A stretch of DNA of 64,000 bases from Cubamyces lactineus (lineage: Eukaryota > Basidiomycota > Agaricomycetes > Polyporales > Polyporaceae). The stretch spans positions 744,001-808,000 of the forward strand of contig JACDTU010000008.1 of assembly GCA_022376465.1 (NCBI GenBank). Reading direction: 5' to 3'. The stretch's first letter is position 1, and each line of letters opens with the position of its first letter. The notes beneath the pieces are model-generated. The model searched no databases. It saw nothing but the letters and a program-made list of their open reading frames with translations, and was not told the DNA's origin. The translations under genes and the position numbers were made by a program. Shown here one piece after another: positions 47,044-59,088 of this stretch.

Positions 47044-50000
47044 GATGAATGGGGAGAGGGCTGGAGATGCGGGGGAGTGGAGGTGGCAGGGCAGAGGAGA
47101 GGGAGTGAGATAATGCGAGGCGAGGGAAGAGTGGCCGTCGGAGGAGAGAGCCAAGAGCTCAAGTACTCTCAAAGAAATCGAAATCTCGGTCCGGTCCGGC
47201 GCCCAAATGCGGCAACCACGTTCCGAGAACTGGCGGAAGACGGGCGCTTACACGTCTTTTCCCCGCCAAAGTGTGGCTGCTTCCTGCGCTTCCTCCGCCG
47301 TCTGTCCTCCGTCCGCCCCTCGACTTCGGCCTCCCACCCTCGCGCTCGGCCGCGCTCCTTCCGGCCCTTCGCCAACTGTCTTTCCACCTCGCCTGCACGC
47401 GACTCCCGACTACCGACCCATGCGACGCACACCGTGCCTGCGACGCCCGGCGCATGGCCACGACAGCCCGGCGCAGGTCTCGTGTTTCCACACCAAGTTT
47501 CCCCGAAGATACGCTATGTCCTGTTCCACCGAGCGAGCATCATATTCCAATCATCATATTTGGATCGTGCCACTCGAGACCGCCCGCGACACGGACACCT
47601 GTCACCTACCGAGACAGAACACGCACGCTTATGGCGAAAGGCACCATGCCTACTTGGACCAATGAACCATCAATCCGGCATGCCCCTCGCCTTTCCTCAT
47701 CCTCAGCTGGCTGATGGGATCCTCCCTCATCTGTACAGACCCCGTCCTGCCCAGCTTGCCATCGGCCGCCAAATGGCCAATAGTGCTTCCTCTTCGACCC
47801 ACGATGGAGATATGCCCGCCCATTGACTGCCATCGACTGCTCTTCTTCCGAGCTCCTTCCTCCTCCGACGCGCCAATGACGCTGATCTGCACTTGCCTAT
47901 CTCGCCCCCCATACCTGTCAGCTGCCTCCATTTCCAGCGACCGTCGATGTTCTTCTGCCCCCTCGCATGTCCAGAGTCTGGACCCTCGCGCTGTGTATCA
48001 GTCCCATCGTGCGAGTCCGAAGCCGCATGTGATAGCAATTCTGCGAGCTGACTCCTTCCAGAACGCCTGTACCACTCGAACCGGCCGTGCAGAAGCCACA
48101 TCGGCCATCGTTCGTCGCATGCACTGGCCCAGCTCTGTCCATTCCAGCGCGTGTTCTACGCGTCAATATCGCCCGCCCCCTTCCATGCGTTTGAGTTCCC
48201 TATCCAGCATCGAGCCCTTCCGACCCCCTCTTTGCCGACATTGCTGCATCCTGCCCCCGTTCTTGACAGCGGCGAACCCCGTGCAGTAGTAGCCGCGCCC
48301 TTCGGCGCAGGCAGAGTAACCGCATTCCGCCGCCGGCAAACCAACAACGGCTCATAGCCTCGTGTCGACATGGCCACCGACGCTCCAACCGCACCCACCC
48401 AGACCTGTGCGTAAGTATGGCTACAACGCGCGCCCAGAGCGCGTCGTCTTCCTTCGCGAACGGTGGGAGTGCCGTCACCGGTACTTTGCATATGCCCACA
48501 CCGCGAGAACGCTAGCGTTACGCCCTCCTGCCTTGTCCAAACGTGAGTCTCCGGTCGCCTGGGCATCCCGCTTTCCATCTTCTGCGATCAGCCCCCCTTC
48601 TCCCCACGTTCTCAGCCACCTCATGAACCCAGACACGTCCCACCGTTCGCGACTGCACCACGGGTATAGAACTGTGCCCGTTCCCGGATATCACCCTTCC
48701 CGAACGTACGCGCCCCATACAACGGCCTCCATGTCCCTCGTTCTTCCACCGGAGCGAGGCCTCGAAGCTGCCGCCTACTTCGCAAACACCCTTCTCCCTT
48801 CTTCTCCCCTCCTTCTCGCTTCTTCTCCCTTCAACCTCTCCCGCCCGGCCCGCCCGCGCCCCAGCAGCCGTTCATTTGCCCCATTCATACGCCGAACGAT
48901 CCAGACCACAGGTACGTCCGCATCCACGTCCACGTCTCCGCGCGCGCGCTGCGGCGGACGTGCCCATAGAATCAGTGCTTCCGACCTCGTACCTGGGCTA
49001 TTCTCGGCGAGCGGAGGAGGTAACAGTCGCTCTGGTGTCTGCGTTCGCGCTCTCGCGTTTCCCTGGCACGGGCCTTCTCTGCTCGCAGAACTACCGAGCA
49101 CCTGCGCGGAAACGCGAAGCCCGCGGCGGCGGGCGTTGCTGACTCAGTGACAGTTTTCACCACACTCTGCGCTCTGCAGCTACCGCGCGCTTCCGCGCGC
49201 TCCGTCGTCCTCTTGTAGGCTTTCTTTCCTCTCCTGTTTTAGCCGGAGTGGCGGCTGCGAGTATAACCGCGAAGCATGGTACAGAGCCCGGCCGCACGCC
49301 TGCTTTCTCTGCCAGACGCCGCAAACCTGTTGCTCCCCGTCATGCCTTCCAACGCGACACCCCGAGCGTCTTCTCGATCTCCGGCATCAGCTCACTTGAA
49401 TTGTCGCGACCGCCTGAAGGCGCACGTCTCTATCTAACACCAGCGACAGCACGATTCCACCCGGTCCCCTCACTTGCTCGCTGGCGGCCGCCCTCCTCGT
49501 GCGCCGCGCACGCGCAACGAGGGGGCTGGGCTGCCGTAACGAGCTGCCGCGTGCCTGCTGGGTTTCTCGGTAGCCTCGGGATGGCCCTGTGGGTAGGTTA
49601 GTGTACCGCGTTCAGGGCGGGCGTACTGTGAGATCAGGATGGGGGTGTGGTGCTGGGTCCATCGTTGCTGCCGCTGCGATGGCACGTACAACTCAGGCTG
49701 CGTGGTGGCGTGCGCGTCGTGACGATTGCCTGCACGTGCGAAATTGCCATCGCAATCGTGTTCGTGCTCGTGTTCGCGCGTATGCGGCAGGGTACTGCTT
49801 GCTTTCTCTCAGGCGCGTAGTCGATCGCGAGAGGATGTGGTGATTGTACCTTTGTCCGGACTGGGGTTTATGGCGCTCGAGCTTGCTTTGGTAGCCTCCC
49901 GCTCGACGCGTGTTCGCTGGGATTGGGATCCCGTTCGCGTTCTCTGCACTTCTGATCACTGATCACTTTGTGTATGAGCCCTCTATTGCTGCGGCTGCTG

Positions 50001-51838
50001 CTGCCCGGCGCGCAGAGTAGCACATTTCCGCGTCTCGCGTGACTCTGCGCGGGGCGGTGGCTTCGAATTCGCTATTGATTTCAGTACGATGTGGCTTAAT
50101 GTCGCTATCTCAATAGCACGGAGCAACCCTCGGAAGCCGTTTAACGCAATGTCATGAAATCACGATATCGCATACTTTCCAAACTCTGGCAGCAAGCAAT
50201 CCAGTCGCTTTCATATTCCGCTTTGCGTCCTTCCTTCCTCCCCTCGCCAGGGCTGGGCACGGATGGGTAGTACATGCACATGCAGACGATCGCTTACCGT
50301 CGACCATCTTCAAACCCTGATCCCTCGCGACCCAGCTGGTACGTCACGATTCTCTCATGCCGCTTACCGTCCTGCCTTCCTACCCCAGGGCTGCGCCCAG
50401 CTGGGTACACAGTATGTCATGCACGCAGGAGCAGTAGTCTATCATTATACACACAGGTGCCGAGATGCCTGGTGCGCAGCCTGAGCAGCGCTAGCCGGCT
50501 GCTCAACCTTTGTACCAGGAAGCGTGAGGACAGTGAAGACAGACGAGGCCTCGCCGCTCGCGAATAGTACGCTTGTCCGTCGCTTTCCGCCGCGCGGATC
50601 CTCCTATGATCTGCAGGCCCGGCCGCGGATGGACATATGCGCGATCGCATCGCATCCAGTGCGCACCTGGGCCGCGGTATAGGGTGCTCGTGGGTGCGCA
50701 GGGGAGTGCGATAAGATGTATTTGCCCAGTGCTCCGGGATCCTCAAGGCAGAGGAGTGATGTGCGTCTAGACGAGGCACTGGGAGGCCCGTCGGCCCGCG
50801 CGACAGCCGGAGCGTGTGTCGATTCAAGGGCGTGCTGAACTTATGTCCGAGGAAGTACTGACGTCCGCGCTGAGGCTTACCATACGGTGGCTCTAGGTGC
50901 GCGGTATGTGGTACGTACGCGGCACGGAGTGGAGGTGATGGACGTTGAACGCCGCGCGCGTGCAGTTGGGTACGTACAGTCAGACGTTTGCGTTGTTGCA
51001 TACTGGGTACTGAACCTTGCGCGATGAACGTTACATGACGTTTCAGACTTCCAGGCGTGGCACGCTGAAACGATGGCCGGGCACTGTGCTGTCGTCCGTG
51101 CGAGTTGATATCGAGGTGGTGATGATGACCACAGGCTGTTCTAGGCTCCGCCAACCAACTCTGAAGCTTGTGGGCGGCCCACGTGCGGTACACCCGGCTG
51201 CTCTGTCTTGTGCGGACGCCGTAGAGTCCGAGGCCGCCGTGTTGGTCTGAGCCTCCGCGACTTCCATGTCGCAGCTGTGCAGCAGTACTTGCTGACCGTG
51301 TCGGAAATTTATTTCTGTACTCGGGAGGTACGCGCCCGAGGGCTTACTATTTCTCGGCCCTCTCAGCCGCCTCGACTAGCCTCCGGTGCATTCCTGATGA
51401 GCCCTGCAGGTACCCGATAGGGCCGAGAAATAGTAAATCATCGGGTGCTGGCCTCCCGAGACCGTAGGAAATTTCCGACACGCCTTCACATTGACAGTTG
51501 GGATGATGGAACTCGGTTTGATTCACCGCAGCCGGCCGAAATGGGATAACACATCTCGATGCTTGTCAGCACGTCAACCTGGGATGATCGCAGCTGGCAT
51601 ACAAGCCATCGTCAACACCAACGTTAACGCAGCATCTCCGAGCCGCGAACGTGGTTGTGTGCTATATGGTATGTCTTTACATCCGTTCGTCGTCTACCTT
51701 GCAGGGGTGCGCTGACAGTCCCGTTCGCCCGAGTTGAGTAGGCTTGAATGCCATACGCGCCTAATAGCGTCAACAGAGCATGCAATGCTCAATATGCGCT
51801 GAGGAAGCTGGGAGAGATGATCAAGCATCACCGAGTCC
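47044..51838. other. Long gene-poor region, pyrimidine-rich near 47.2-49.2 kb, with a foldback repeat
   Basis: Nearly 4.8 kb with no supported gene. From about 47.2 to 49.2 kb the plus strand is pyrimidine-rich, most strongly at 48787-48845, so the sense strand of the gene ending at 47043 is purine-rich upstream of its start. ORFs of 190-260 codons (47714-48289, 48362-49150 plus; 50417-51193 minus) reflect this composition bias and have no domain character. A foldback element lies at 51297-51482. Confidence 0.4.
51297..51482. repeat. Foldback element with imperfect terminal inverted repeats, about 186 bp
   Basis: The ends CGTGTCGGAAATTT and AAATTTCCGACACG are inverse to each other. Further inside, CTCGGGAGG pairs with CCTCCCGAG, and TTACTATTTCTCGGCCCT pairs with AGGGCCGAGAAATAGTAA. 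About 65 bp at each end can therefore pair, leaving a loop of about 60 bp. No coding capacity and no clear target duplication are seen. It is either a small MITE or a hairpin-forming transcript unit. Confidence 0.7.
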
Positions 51839-51856
51839 CTACACGGCCAAACGAGC
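51839..51856 (+). repeat. Left terminal inverted repeat of the 9.5-kb element
   Basis: CTACACGGCCAAACGAGC; the inverse of 61338-61355 matches it at 16 of 18 positions. Confidence 0.65.
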
Positions 51857-54196
51857 TACATATCGGACCGATACTTACACAGGATTTTCTGGGCCAATAA
51901 CCGCTCGTGACCCCCCCAACGTCTGCCGATCGCTGGGCCGAGGTTTGGGTCACCTCCTTGGCCGAGGCCGGCGCCCGCATACGGGCCCAATAATAGCAGC
52001 CATGTTTGGGGCGGATATCCGCCGCGATATCGGCCAGCTCATTTCTCTCGTCCCGGCGGATATTGGCAGGTTCATCTCGGACCAGGATCAGTCCGACAGT
52101 ATGCGCCCACGGTCCGCTGCTCAAACATCGGGGAGATACCTGAGCAGATCATGAGGAGAGATCGTCCGACATAGGCTCGTCCGTCGCCGGCTGTACAGAT
52201 ACCAGGCAGCGGCATGCCAGATTCTGGGTACATATTAGTGCGCAGCAGACAGCTTTAAGGGAGTACAGACATTAGGGACTATGTGTACCAATATCGCAGG
52301 CAATGCAAACATGTGTATTTAACAATTACTATACGTCGCGCAATACAGACAGATGGTTTTGAAGACGCGCCCATAGCTCTGCATGGACGTCTCGTAGAAG
52401 GGGAATGTTCGTGTCTACCGCGGGGCTATCATGCATCGCATCTGCGACGTCCTCACCACCATCCTCAACATGAGCGCTGGTTTGTTGACGTTCCACCCAA
52501 TGACATATAAAGGGGCCATCCAGCGCAATCTCGCAGGGCCACCGTGGCCAATCTCCTCGGGGGAAGCTTGGGTACGCCGCAACGAACGTGATCCAGAAAG
52601 CCTCCCGGCCCCATCGCCAGATAATGGAACGTCGCTCCGCCACGACGCGGAGGAGCCAGTCCCCTATGCGCTTCGACAGCGAGGCCCAATCTTGTAGGTT
52701 GCGGTGGTCGAAATCGGCAGTGATCGGTAGGAAAATGATCGGCGTGGATGAGAGGGAGCGTCTTAGCTATATACGATGTGAGTACAAGATATTGCTATCT
52801 AGATGAATAGATCGCTACCTCGTCCCTTTCGCCATCCGTGAGTTTTGCGACTCCATCGGTGATACGACGCGAGCCTGGTGCAACGGAGAGGATGGGGTAT
52901 ACAGAGCACGCAAGACTGTCCGGCAGGGATATCGTGATTTCAATGGGCTGCAAACTTGCACTTAATACTGTACCGCCGAGCTTGATCAGAGACTCACAAT
53001 GATTCGTTCACGGAGAGCGATTGGTACATGTCCAAGGAATTGTAGCGAGAAAGAGAGAGATTGTAACTTGTCGTCGCCAGGGCCGGCCTTGAGGAGTGCG
53101 GTTGAAGTAGCGTGGAGCTGCGGCATGAAAGCACAGTTACACGACGATGGTGGCGCCAGAGGATTCGGGAGGTGGTGGGACGAGGACAAGGATTCGTGTG
53201 GGCGTCATGGAGAGAAAGGAAGTTGCACGATCCATGCAGCGCTCACTCGGAAGCGCGCACACAATGTCATGTGACTTCGGACTTCACTTCTCCATCGAGC
53301 TTGTTCATACGACGCCGTCACTTCTGGTGTCCTGTCGCTGGCCATCAATCATGGCATATCAGTCGATTCATCAAGTGTCCGAGTCACTAGAGGACTTGCT
53401 GAAGCATAAAGGTAGGCCTAATCATTAAAGTTGAACCCGCCTGGATGCGCCGACTGAGCTTGTACCAGAGTTGGAACGCCTCCCCGGGAGCCTGTCGCGA
53501 TATGCCTGCCTCATCTGTCCAAAACAGAAAGGAGTTCGCCAGACTATGATCACAAGTGCGATACTCCGGCACACAACAACACGAGTACACCTGGCCGCGC
53601 GCGCCGGTATCAGACCGAACACCCTGCCAGTACCTCTCCGCGTAGCCTCCGCAATCCCCTCGTCTAGCAGAAGGAGCGCCATTCAGCACGTCACCTCGGT
53701 TCAAAACACTAAGGACTCGCTGCCAGTCGTTTTCCCTACCTCCTTTGATTTCCCTGCACGCCTCTTTCCGTCTATACGAGAGCAAGACACGCCAGACGAT
53801 GCATGCGATACTGCGGAAATGGCACCCTTCGACACTCTTTGGACCGATACAGATGAGCGTGTGGTCAGGCTTGGTAGTATCAGAGATTCCGATGACGTCC
53901 TGCTGTCCCTTGCGAACGAAGCCAATCCCCTCAAATTCCGCGCGCCTGGCCATGACGATGAGCGTTGTGCATTTGACGACGGCTCCGAGATCCATCACAC
54001 TGAAGCATCGCCCGGTAATGTCCTCTTTTGCTGCGTTCGCCCTGAATATGACTGACAATTTGGTGCGATTCAATACAAGATGCGTTCACTATGCCAAACA
54101 CTGGACCGTCATCCCCAACCTATCCCTGGCCATCCCTGTCAGTGAGTATATCTTTGACAGGTTGGCACGGGTGCGGCAGCTTCTGATATTTCACAG

Positions 54197-57100
54197 ATGT
54201 TCAAGACACATATCTTGTTCAGTTCCGTGTCTTTGCGATTCTCGGAGCCCCAGAAGCGGGCAATCCTTAGCTGGGGCGACTCAATGGGCGCCAAGAATGT
54301 GCCTAGCCTCTACGCACTGAAAAAAGTAGCTGACAACGTCGAAGAGATTGTCGGGAAGCCTACTATCAAGGTAGTATCAGGTACCGGCGACATATTCTAT
54401 ATGAACAAGGTGCATGACGCCATAGCGAAGGTGCGTTTCCGTCTGAACTATGTGTTGATCGGGACGGTAACCATACTCTACAATAGGACTACGGCAATCC
54501 TCTAACACGTCTGTCCATGTCCGACTATCCTCGGGATGGCGGGAAGGGGATGTCGCAGGTCCAGAATGGAAAGAAGATGTTGCTAGATCTGCCTTCCGAA
54601 CTATCGTCCCCGGCTGTGCGTATCAACGGGCAGATATTCTTTGTCGATGAGTTACTGCGCTGCCACGATGGGTCCTTTTTCATCCCCGAACGTTTCTTCT
54701 ATGCTGCAACAGCGGAACCAGGGTCATCTTTAGGCTCAGAGACGGCGCCGTTGATATCAGAGGAACTACACGCTCTTGGGCGTCAGGTATTTCGAGAAGA
54801 GGTGCCCTTGTTGTCCATGTTTTGTTGTATATTTATTCTGAGAAGTTCTTGTTAGTCCGGGTTCCAAGTGGCTGAAGAGCGGGTGATTGTACCAACAAGT
54901 GCATTTAATCTGTCCTACGAGCAGCTTCGTCAACTCGGGGACTTAGAGTGCGGGTTTCCCGGTGCGAACCGTTCCTAATGTCTGTGCTTTGTGTCGTATT
55001 GAGGTTGTGTTTGTCTTGGCTCCATAGACAGTGCGAACGTCTACGCTTCGAAAATGCCCAACCCCTGGCGTGCCAAAGCACAGGGCCGGATGGTTTACGG
55101 TGTTCCATTGATCATCTTCATGGACGATGTGTCTGGTAATGTCTCAAAGCAGTGGAACAAGCATCATGTCATCTACATGTCCAATGCGAACCTACCGCGA
55201 GAGATGCTGGAGAAGGAGTTTTGTGTCCGCTTCGTTACCTCCTCTCCGCACGCATCTCCGATGGAGCTCATGGCAGCGATGCGAGAATCAATACAGTATG
55301 TGATTTTTGTGATGTATGGCCAACATGATTATAACAAGCATCCCATTAATAGGAACGCGTCCGAGACTGGGGTCCCTGCGTGGGATTGCAAGTATGATGA
55401 AGAGGTGCTTCTCTGTCCATACGGCCTCTTTCTCGGAGGCGACAATCCGATGCATGCCGAGGAATGCAGTCATGCGGGTCTCAATTGTAACTACTTTTGC
55501 CGTACATGTGATGTTGGTGGCACGAAGGCGTTCAAGCAGAGTCTTGAAGGATACACGAAACTATTTGAGGTATGACGGTAGAACCTTGAGTTTAATGAGA
55601 CTGATTGATTGTCTTGTACGGCAGCCAGGGAATATTCGCACACCAGCCGCGACACTCGCCGAAGTAAAGCGGCAGATACCAGGTGCATTTCTGGCAGGAG
55701 ACAAGATGAAGGAGGGTGTTTCGCAGACAGGAGTCCGAGATGCTACGACGACGGCAATCCTCGAGTGTGTTGTCGAGCTTGGCAAGAAACTGCGCAAGAG
55801 GGAGGCCGGCCGCTCGCAGCTGTCAGAGGAGGAGGTACGAAAGCAACTTGAGGCGGAGCTGGAGAAGGTTTTACAAGGGAAAGATATCAAAGAGCATATC
55901 AACCCTCTTTTGGGTATGCCGGGTACGTACTCCGCATATTTTTACTGAGTCCGACCGTTGAGTCTGAGGACACTGTGCGCAGGCCTCGACGTGCATATGG
56001 ATACTCCGACCGAGGTGCTACACACCGTACTCCTTGGTGTTGTGAAGTATTTCTGGAGCCAAACCGTCACACTTCTCGAGAAAGCAAAGGCTATGGAGAC
56101 CTTTTACAGACGGCTGCAGTCCATTGGCACAGGCGGCTTGAATGCGGAGGCGCTGAATGCCGAGTATATATGCCATTACAAGGGCAGTCTTATTGGTAAA
56201 CATTTCAAGAGTCTCGCTCAGGTTATGCCATTTGTTGTCTATGACTTGGTACCGGCTACTGTTTTGAACGGCTGGAACGTATTAGGGAATCTCGTGGTCC
56301 TGTTATGGCACACCGAGATTGTTGACACAGAGGCGTATTTGGTCAGCTTCGCACGTTTGTCTCGGAGTGCGAACTTTGAGTTACTAATCTATTGTCAGGC
56401 CGAGCTATCACGCACCATCGAGGACTTCCTGAACATTACGGCTCAATGTGCACCAAGTATCCTCATCACCAAGCCTAAATTTCACTTCCTTGTCCACCTT
56501 CCCGCCTATATCCGACGCTTTGGGCCAGCCATCCTTTTCTCAACGGAGCGGTATGAGAGTTTCAACCATATATTTCGCCAAAGCTCTATCTATTCCAATC
56601 GTCAAGCTCCGAGTCGGGACTCTTGTAGAGCATTCGCAATGAACGACATCATGAAGCATGTCGTCTCCGGTGGATACTGGAAGGACCCTAAAAGCAAGCG
56701 ATGGGTGCGCGCAGGGCATGAGGTTTTGGAGTATATGGCATCCCACCCGGAGCAGGCAAAGTTCATCGGCTTGCCAGCTATTCAACCACCGGTAGCCGCT
56801 CCAGGTAAGCCGTTCGTGGTCGCTTTTTCACAGGTGACAGGGAAGAGGTGATTTCGATATTTTCTAGGTCAAGTGCGATTCCATTCAGACAAGGATACAA
56901 CATCTGGTAAAGTCAAAGCGATCAAGGTATTCGATTGGCGGGCCACCCTCGCATCAACGTGCACTACGCTACCTGCTCGGCAGGTAGCTAAAGCTACTTC
57001 AGTTAGTCTTGCCCAGGGAGATGTCGCACACGTCTCGGGAGACGTCTTGGTATCAGTTCCGGGACAACAGGCGGTACGTTTTTAGAAACTTACGTTTTGC

Positions 57101-58894
57101 AGCCTTATTGACAAAGCCCTGCAGCCGGTTGTTGCCCACGTCCTAGAGATCCTTGTCGATGTGAAGGATCTTACGAGCAAGCTGGCGTCGCATATTGTAC
57201 TTCAACTTTACGATTTCCTCCCCTCCCTTCACCAACCGCTACGCCTGCCGCGACTCACACGCACGGACAAGAGGTTAGCTGTGTGCCCCAAGGTTCGTCG
57301 TGTTCAATCTACCATACAGGTCGCATGTTCGCTGAGGCGAATCAACAGGCCCTCATATGCGTAGTCAACGTCCAACACGACTGTTGTGCATCTGAGTGCA
57401 ACGAATTCGAGGCAAGAGCGAAGGCCCAGGAGCGGGAGACATCAATGAAGATGCGTCACGTTGTCAAACATAAAGACACGAACATGTGGCTGCTTAACAC
57501 GTACTCAATCCACAACTACAGTGCAATCAAGGGTGCTATTCCCGAGGGGCTGCAAATACGCGATCGCTTTGTCCCTGAGGCGGATGTTCCTGCAGTACGG
57601 GCGGCAGCTGTGGAGACCATGAAAACGAAGGCGCAGGAGAAGAAGAAGGATGCGGATGGAGACAAAGGCAGCATGCAAGCGAAGAAGAGCCAACACAACG
57701 CGAAGGGGGCAAAGGGGGCGAAAGGGGTGAAGGAGGTTCCCAAGGCGGTTGCAACTGAACCCGAGGGTACTCGTTTCGTCGCCTCCGCCTCGAGTTTTCC
57801 CACCGCCTCCGCCTCGAGTTTTCCCACCGCTGTCGCTTCGAGTTCTCGAGCCGCCACTCCTGGTATGGTGGTGCCGACCGCCATCCCTCACGCAACAATG
57901 CCTCGCGGAATAAGACGTGGGGAGTTGGCGCAGGCTACGCAGCCTGCCACACTGCCGTCCTCACAGACGTCGACGATGCTCACGGCGATCGACCTCATGA
58001 CCTCTCAGGCTGCCGACAACCCTGCTAACACCCGCCCGACAAACCCACTGAGCTATCGCACATATCACGATGTATGCGAGTTAATTGCCCTTTGATTTGG
58101 GGTACGCGCACTGATTGAACACAACGAGCAGATGGTGAGTGAGCTACCAACGCCAAAGCGTAGACGGCCGGACTTCAACGTTGTACCTGATGTCTATCCG
58201 GTGAGTACAATCCTTAGATCTGGTCTAGTAGTGTTTACTAATGCGTACTTAGGGCTGGAACACACCGCTACCCTACCAACACAACGCAAGTAATCAGCCG
58301 TCACCCGCCTCAACGACACATCCAGAGTCGTTGGGCACAGCGGCCAACGCGGCATCTGAAGCGCGTCAGTACTACCCTCAGCATAGACCCGAACATCTTC
58401 GCCCAGTACAGCAAATACCGCCACCCGTTCATTCCTCATACAACCACCTGTATGGCTATGGGACCGCCCATGGTATGACAGTGGTTAGGCCCGGGGACTC
58501 TAGCCACACTATGAATACTCCTCAACAGCACTATGGGTACCCTTTGGGTAGCAACTCAGCCCCTTCGTATGCTGGAACATCCGAGCCTGAGGAAACCTTC
58601 GCCATGCGCTCTCATATCGGCGGCTACAGCAGCCACAACATCCCTGCTGCCCCCCACATGTCTGCTCACTCACAACTACAGACTCCCTTGCATACCTATA
58701 CCTCTCCGGGGCTCTACGGACTCGGGTCGAATGGACCTACTTCCAGAATTCATCGCCATGGTCATCTCTCCCGTGCCATGCTGCCGGAAGGGGAGGATTT
58801 TGGGGAAGTTGGTGGAATGGGTACTGACTTTGATGCGACCGCGACGGAGAACGTAGATGTAGATATGTTTGAGTGTGACTACTATGTCCCATAG
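54197..58894 (+). CDS. Transposase-like protein of the 9.5-kb element
   Basis: Exons: 54197-54430, 54487-54786, 54856-54961, 55028-55295, 55353-55569, 55625-55922, 55983-56341, 56399-56804, 56868-57073, 57125-57292, 57349-58071, 58132-58200, 58253-58894; no stop interrupts the 1331-residue frame. Landmarks: SEPQKRAILSW, SMSDYPRDGGKGMSQV, PLIIFMDDVSGN followed by KQWNKHHVIYMSNANLPRE, CPYGLFLGGDNPMHAEECSH, a CNYFCRTC cysteine pair, LDVHMDTPTEVLHTVLLG, HYKGSLIGKHFKSLAQVMP, FLVHLPAYIRRFGPAILFST and ERYESFNHIFRQ. This is a very abundant multicopy protein type in agaricomycete genomes. Its Asp-rich DDVSGN block and late conserved Glu would suit a DDE nuclease. The C-terminal 400 residues are low-complexity (Lys/Ala, ASASSFPT repeats, then Pro/His/Ser). 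A further 5' exon is possible. Nuclease function is inferred. Confidence 0.75.
57779..57829 (+). repeat. In-frame 24-bp tandem repeat in the transposase-like gene
   Basis: Two copies of a unit encoding ASASSFPT, followed by a diverged third unit, near the start of the low-complexity C-terminal region. It is in frame and therefore a site of length polymorphism rather than disruption. Confidence 0.6.
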
Positions 58895-59088
58895 CATCAT
58901 TTATAACTTTGCTTTGCCTGTTTCTGCAAGCTGACGATTTCCCGCACCAACTTGAAGTGTTGTACCTCAAGCTAGCCGACACGCGCTAGATCACAATATG
59001 TGCAAACAATGCAAACAGCCAGCACGACCGTGAACTCGTTCTGTCCTGACCTGTCTTGCCATCCCAGGTGGGCACTGCGTCGCTGTCC

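Noticed and set aside
47714..49150. Long plus-strand ORFs (192 and 263 codons)
   Set aside because: They follow from the pyrimidine-rich composition (few stop codons). The translations are Ser/Pro/Arg strings without domain character, and no splice-compatible extension was found.
53387..54073. 228-codon minus-strand ORF inside the transposon
   Set aside because: No recognisable domain, antisense to the direction of the element's genes, and interrupted by no splice logic. Probably chance or the shadow of a decayed 5' part of the transposase gene.
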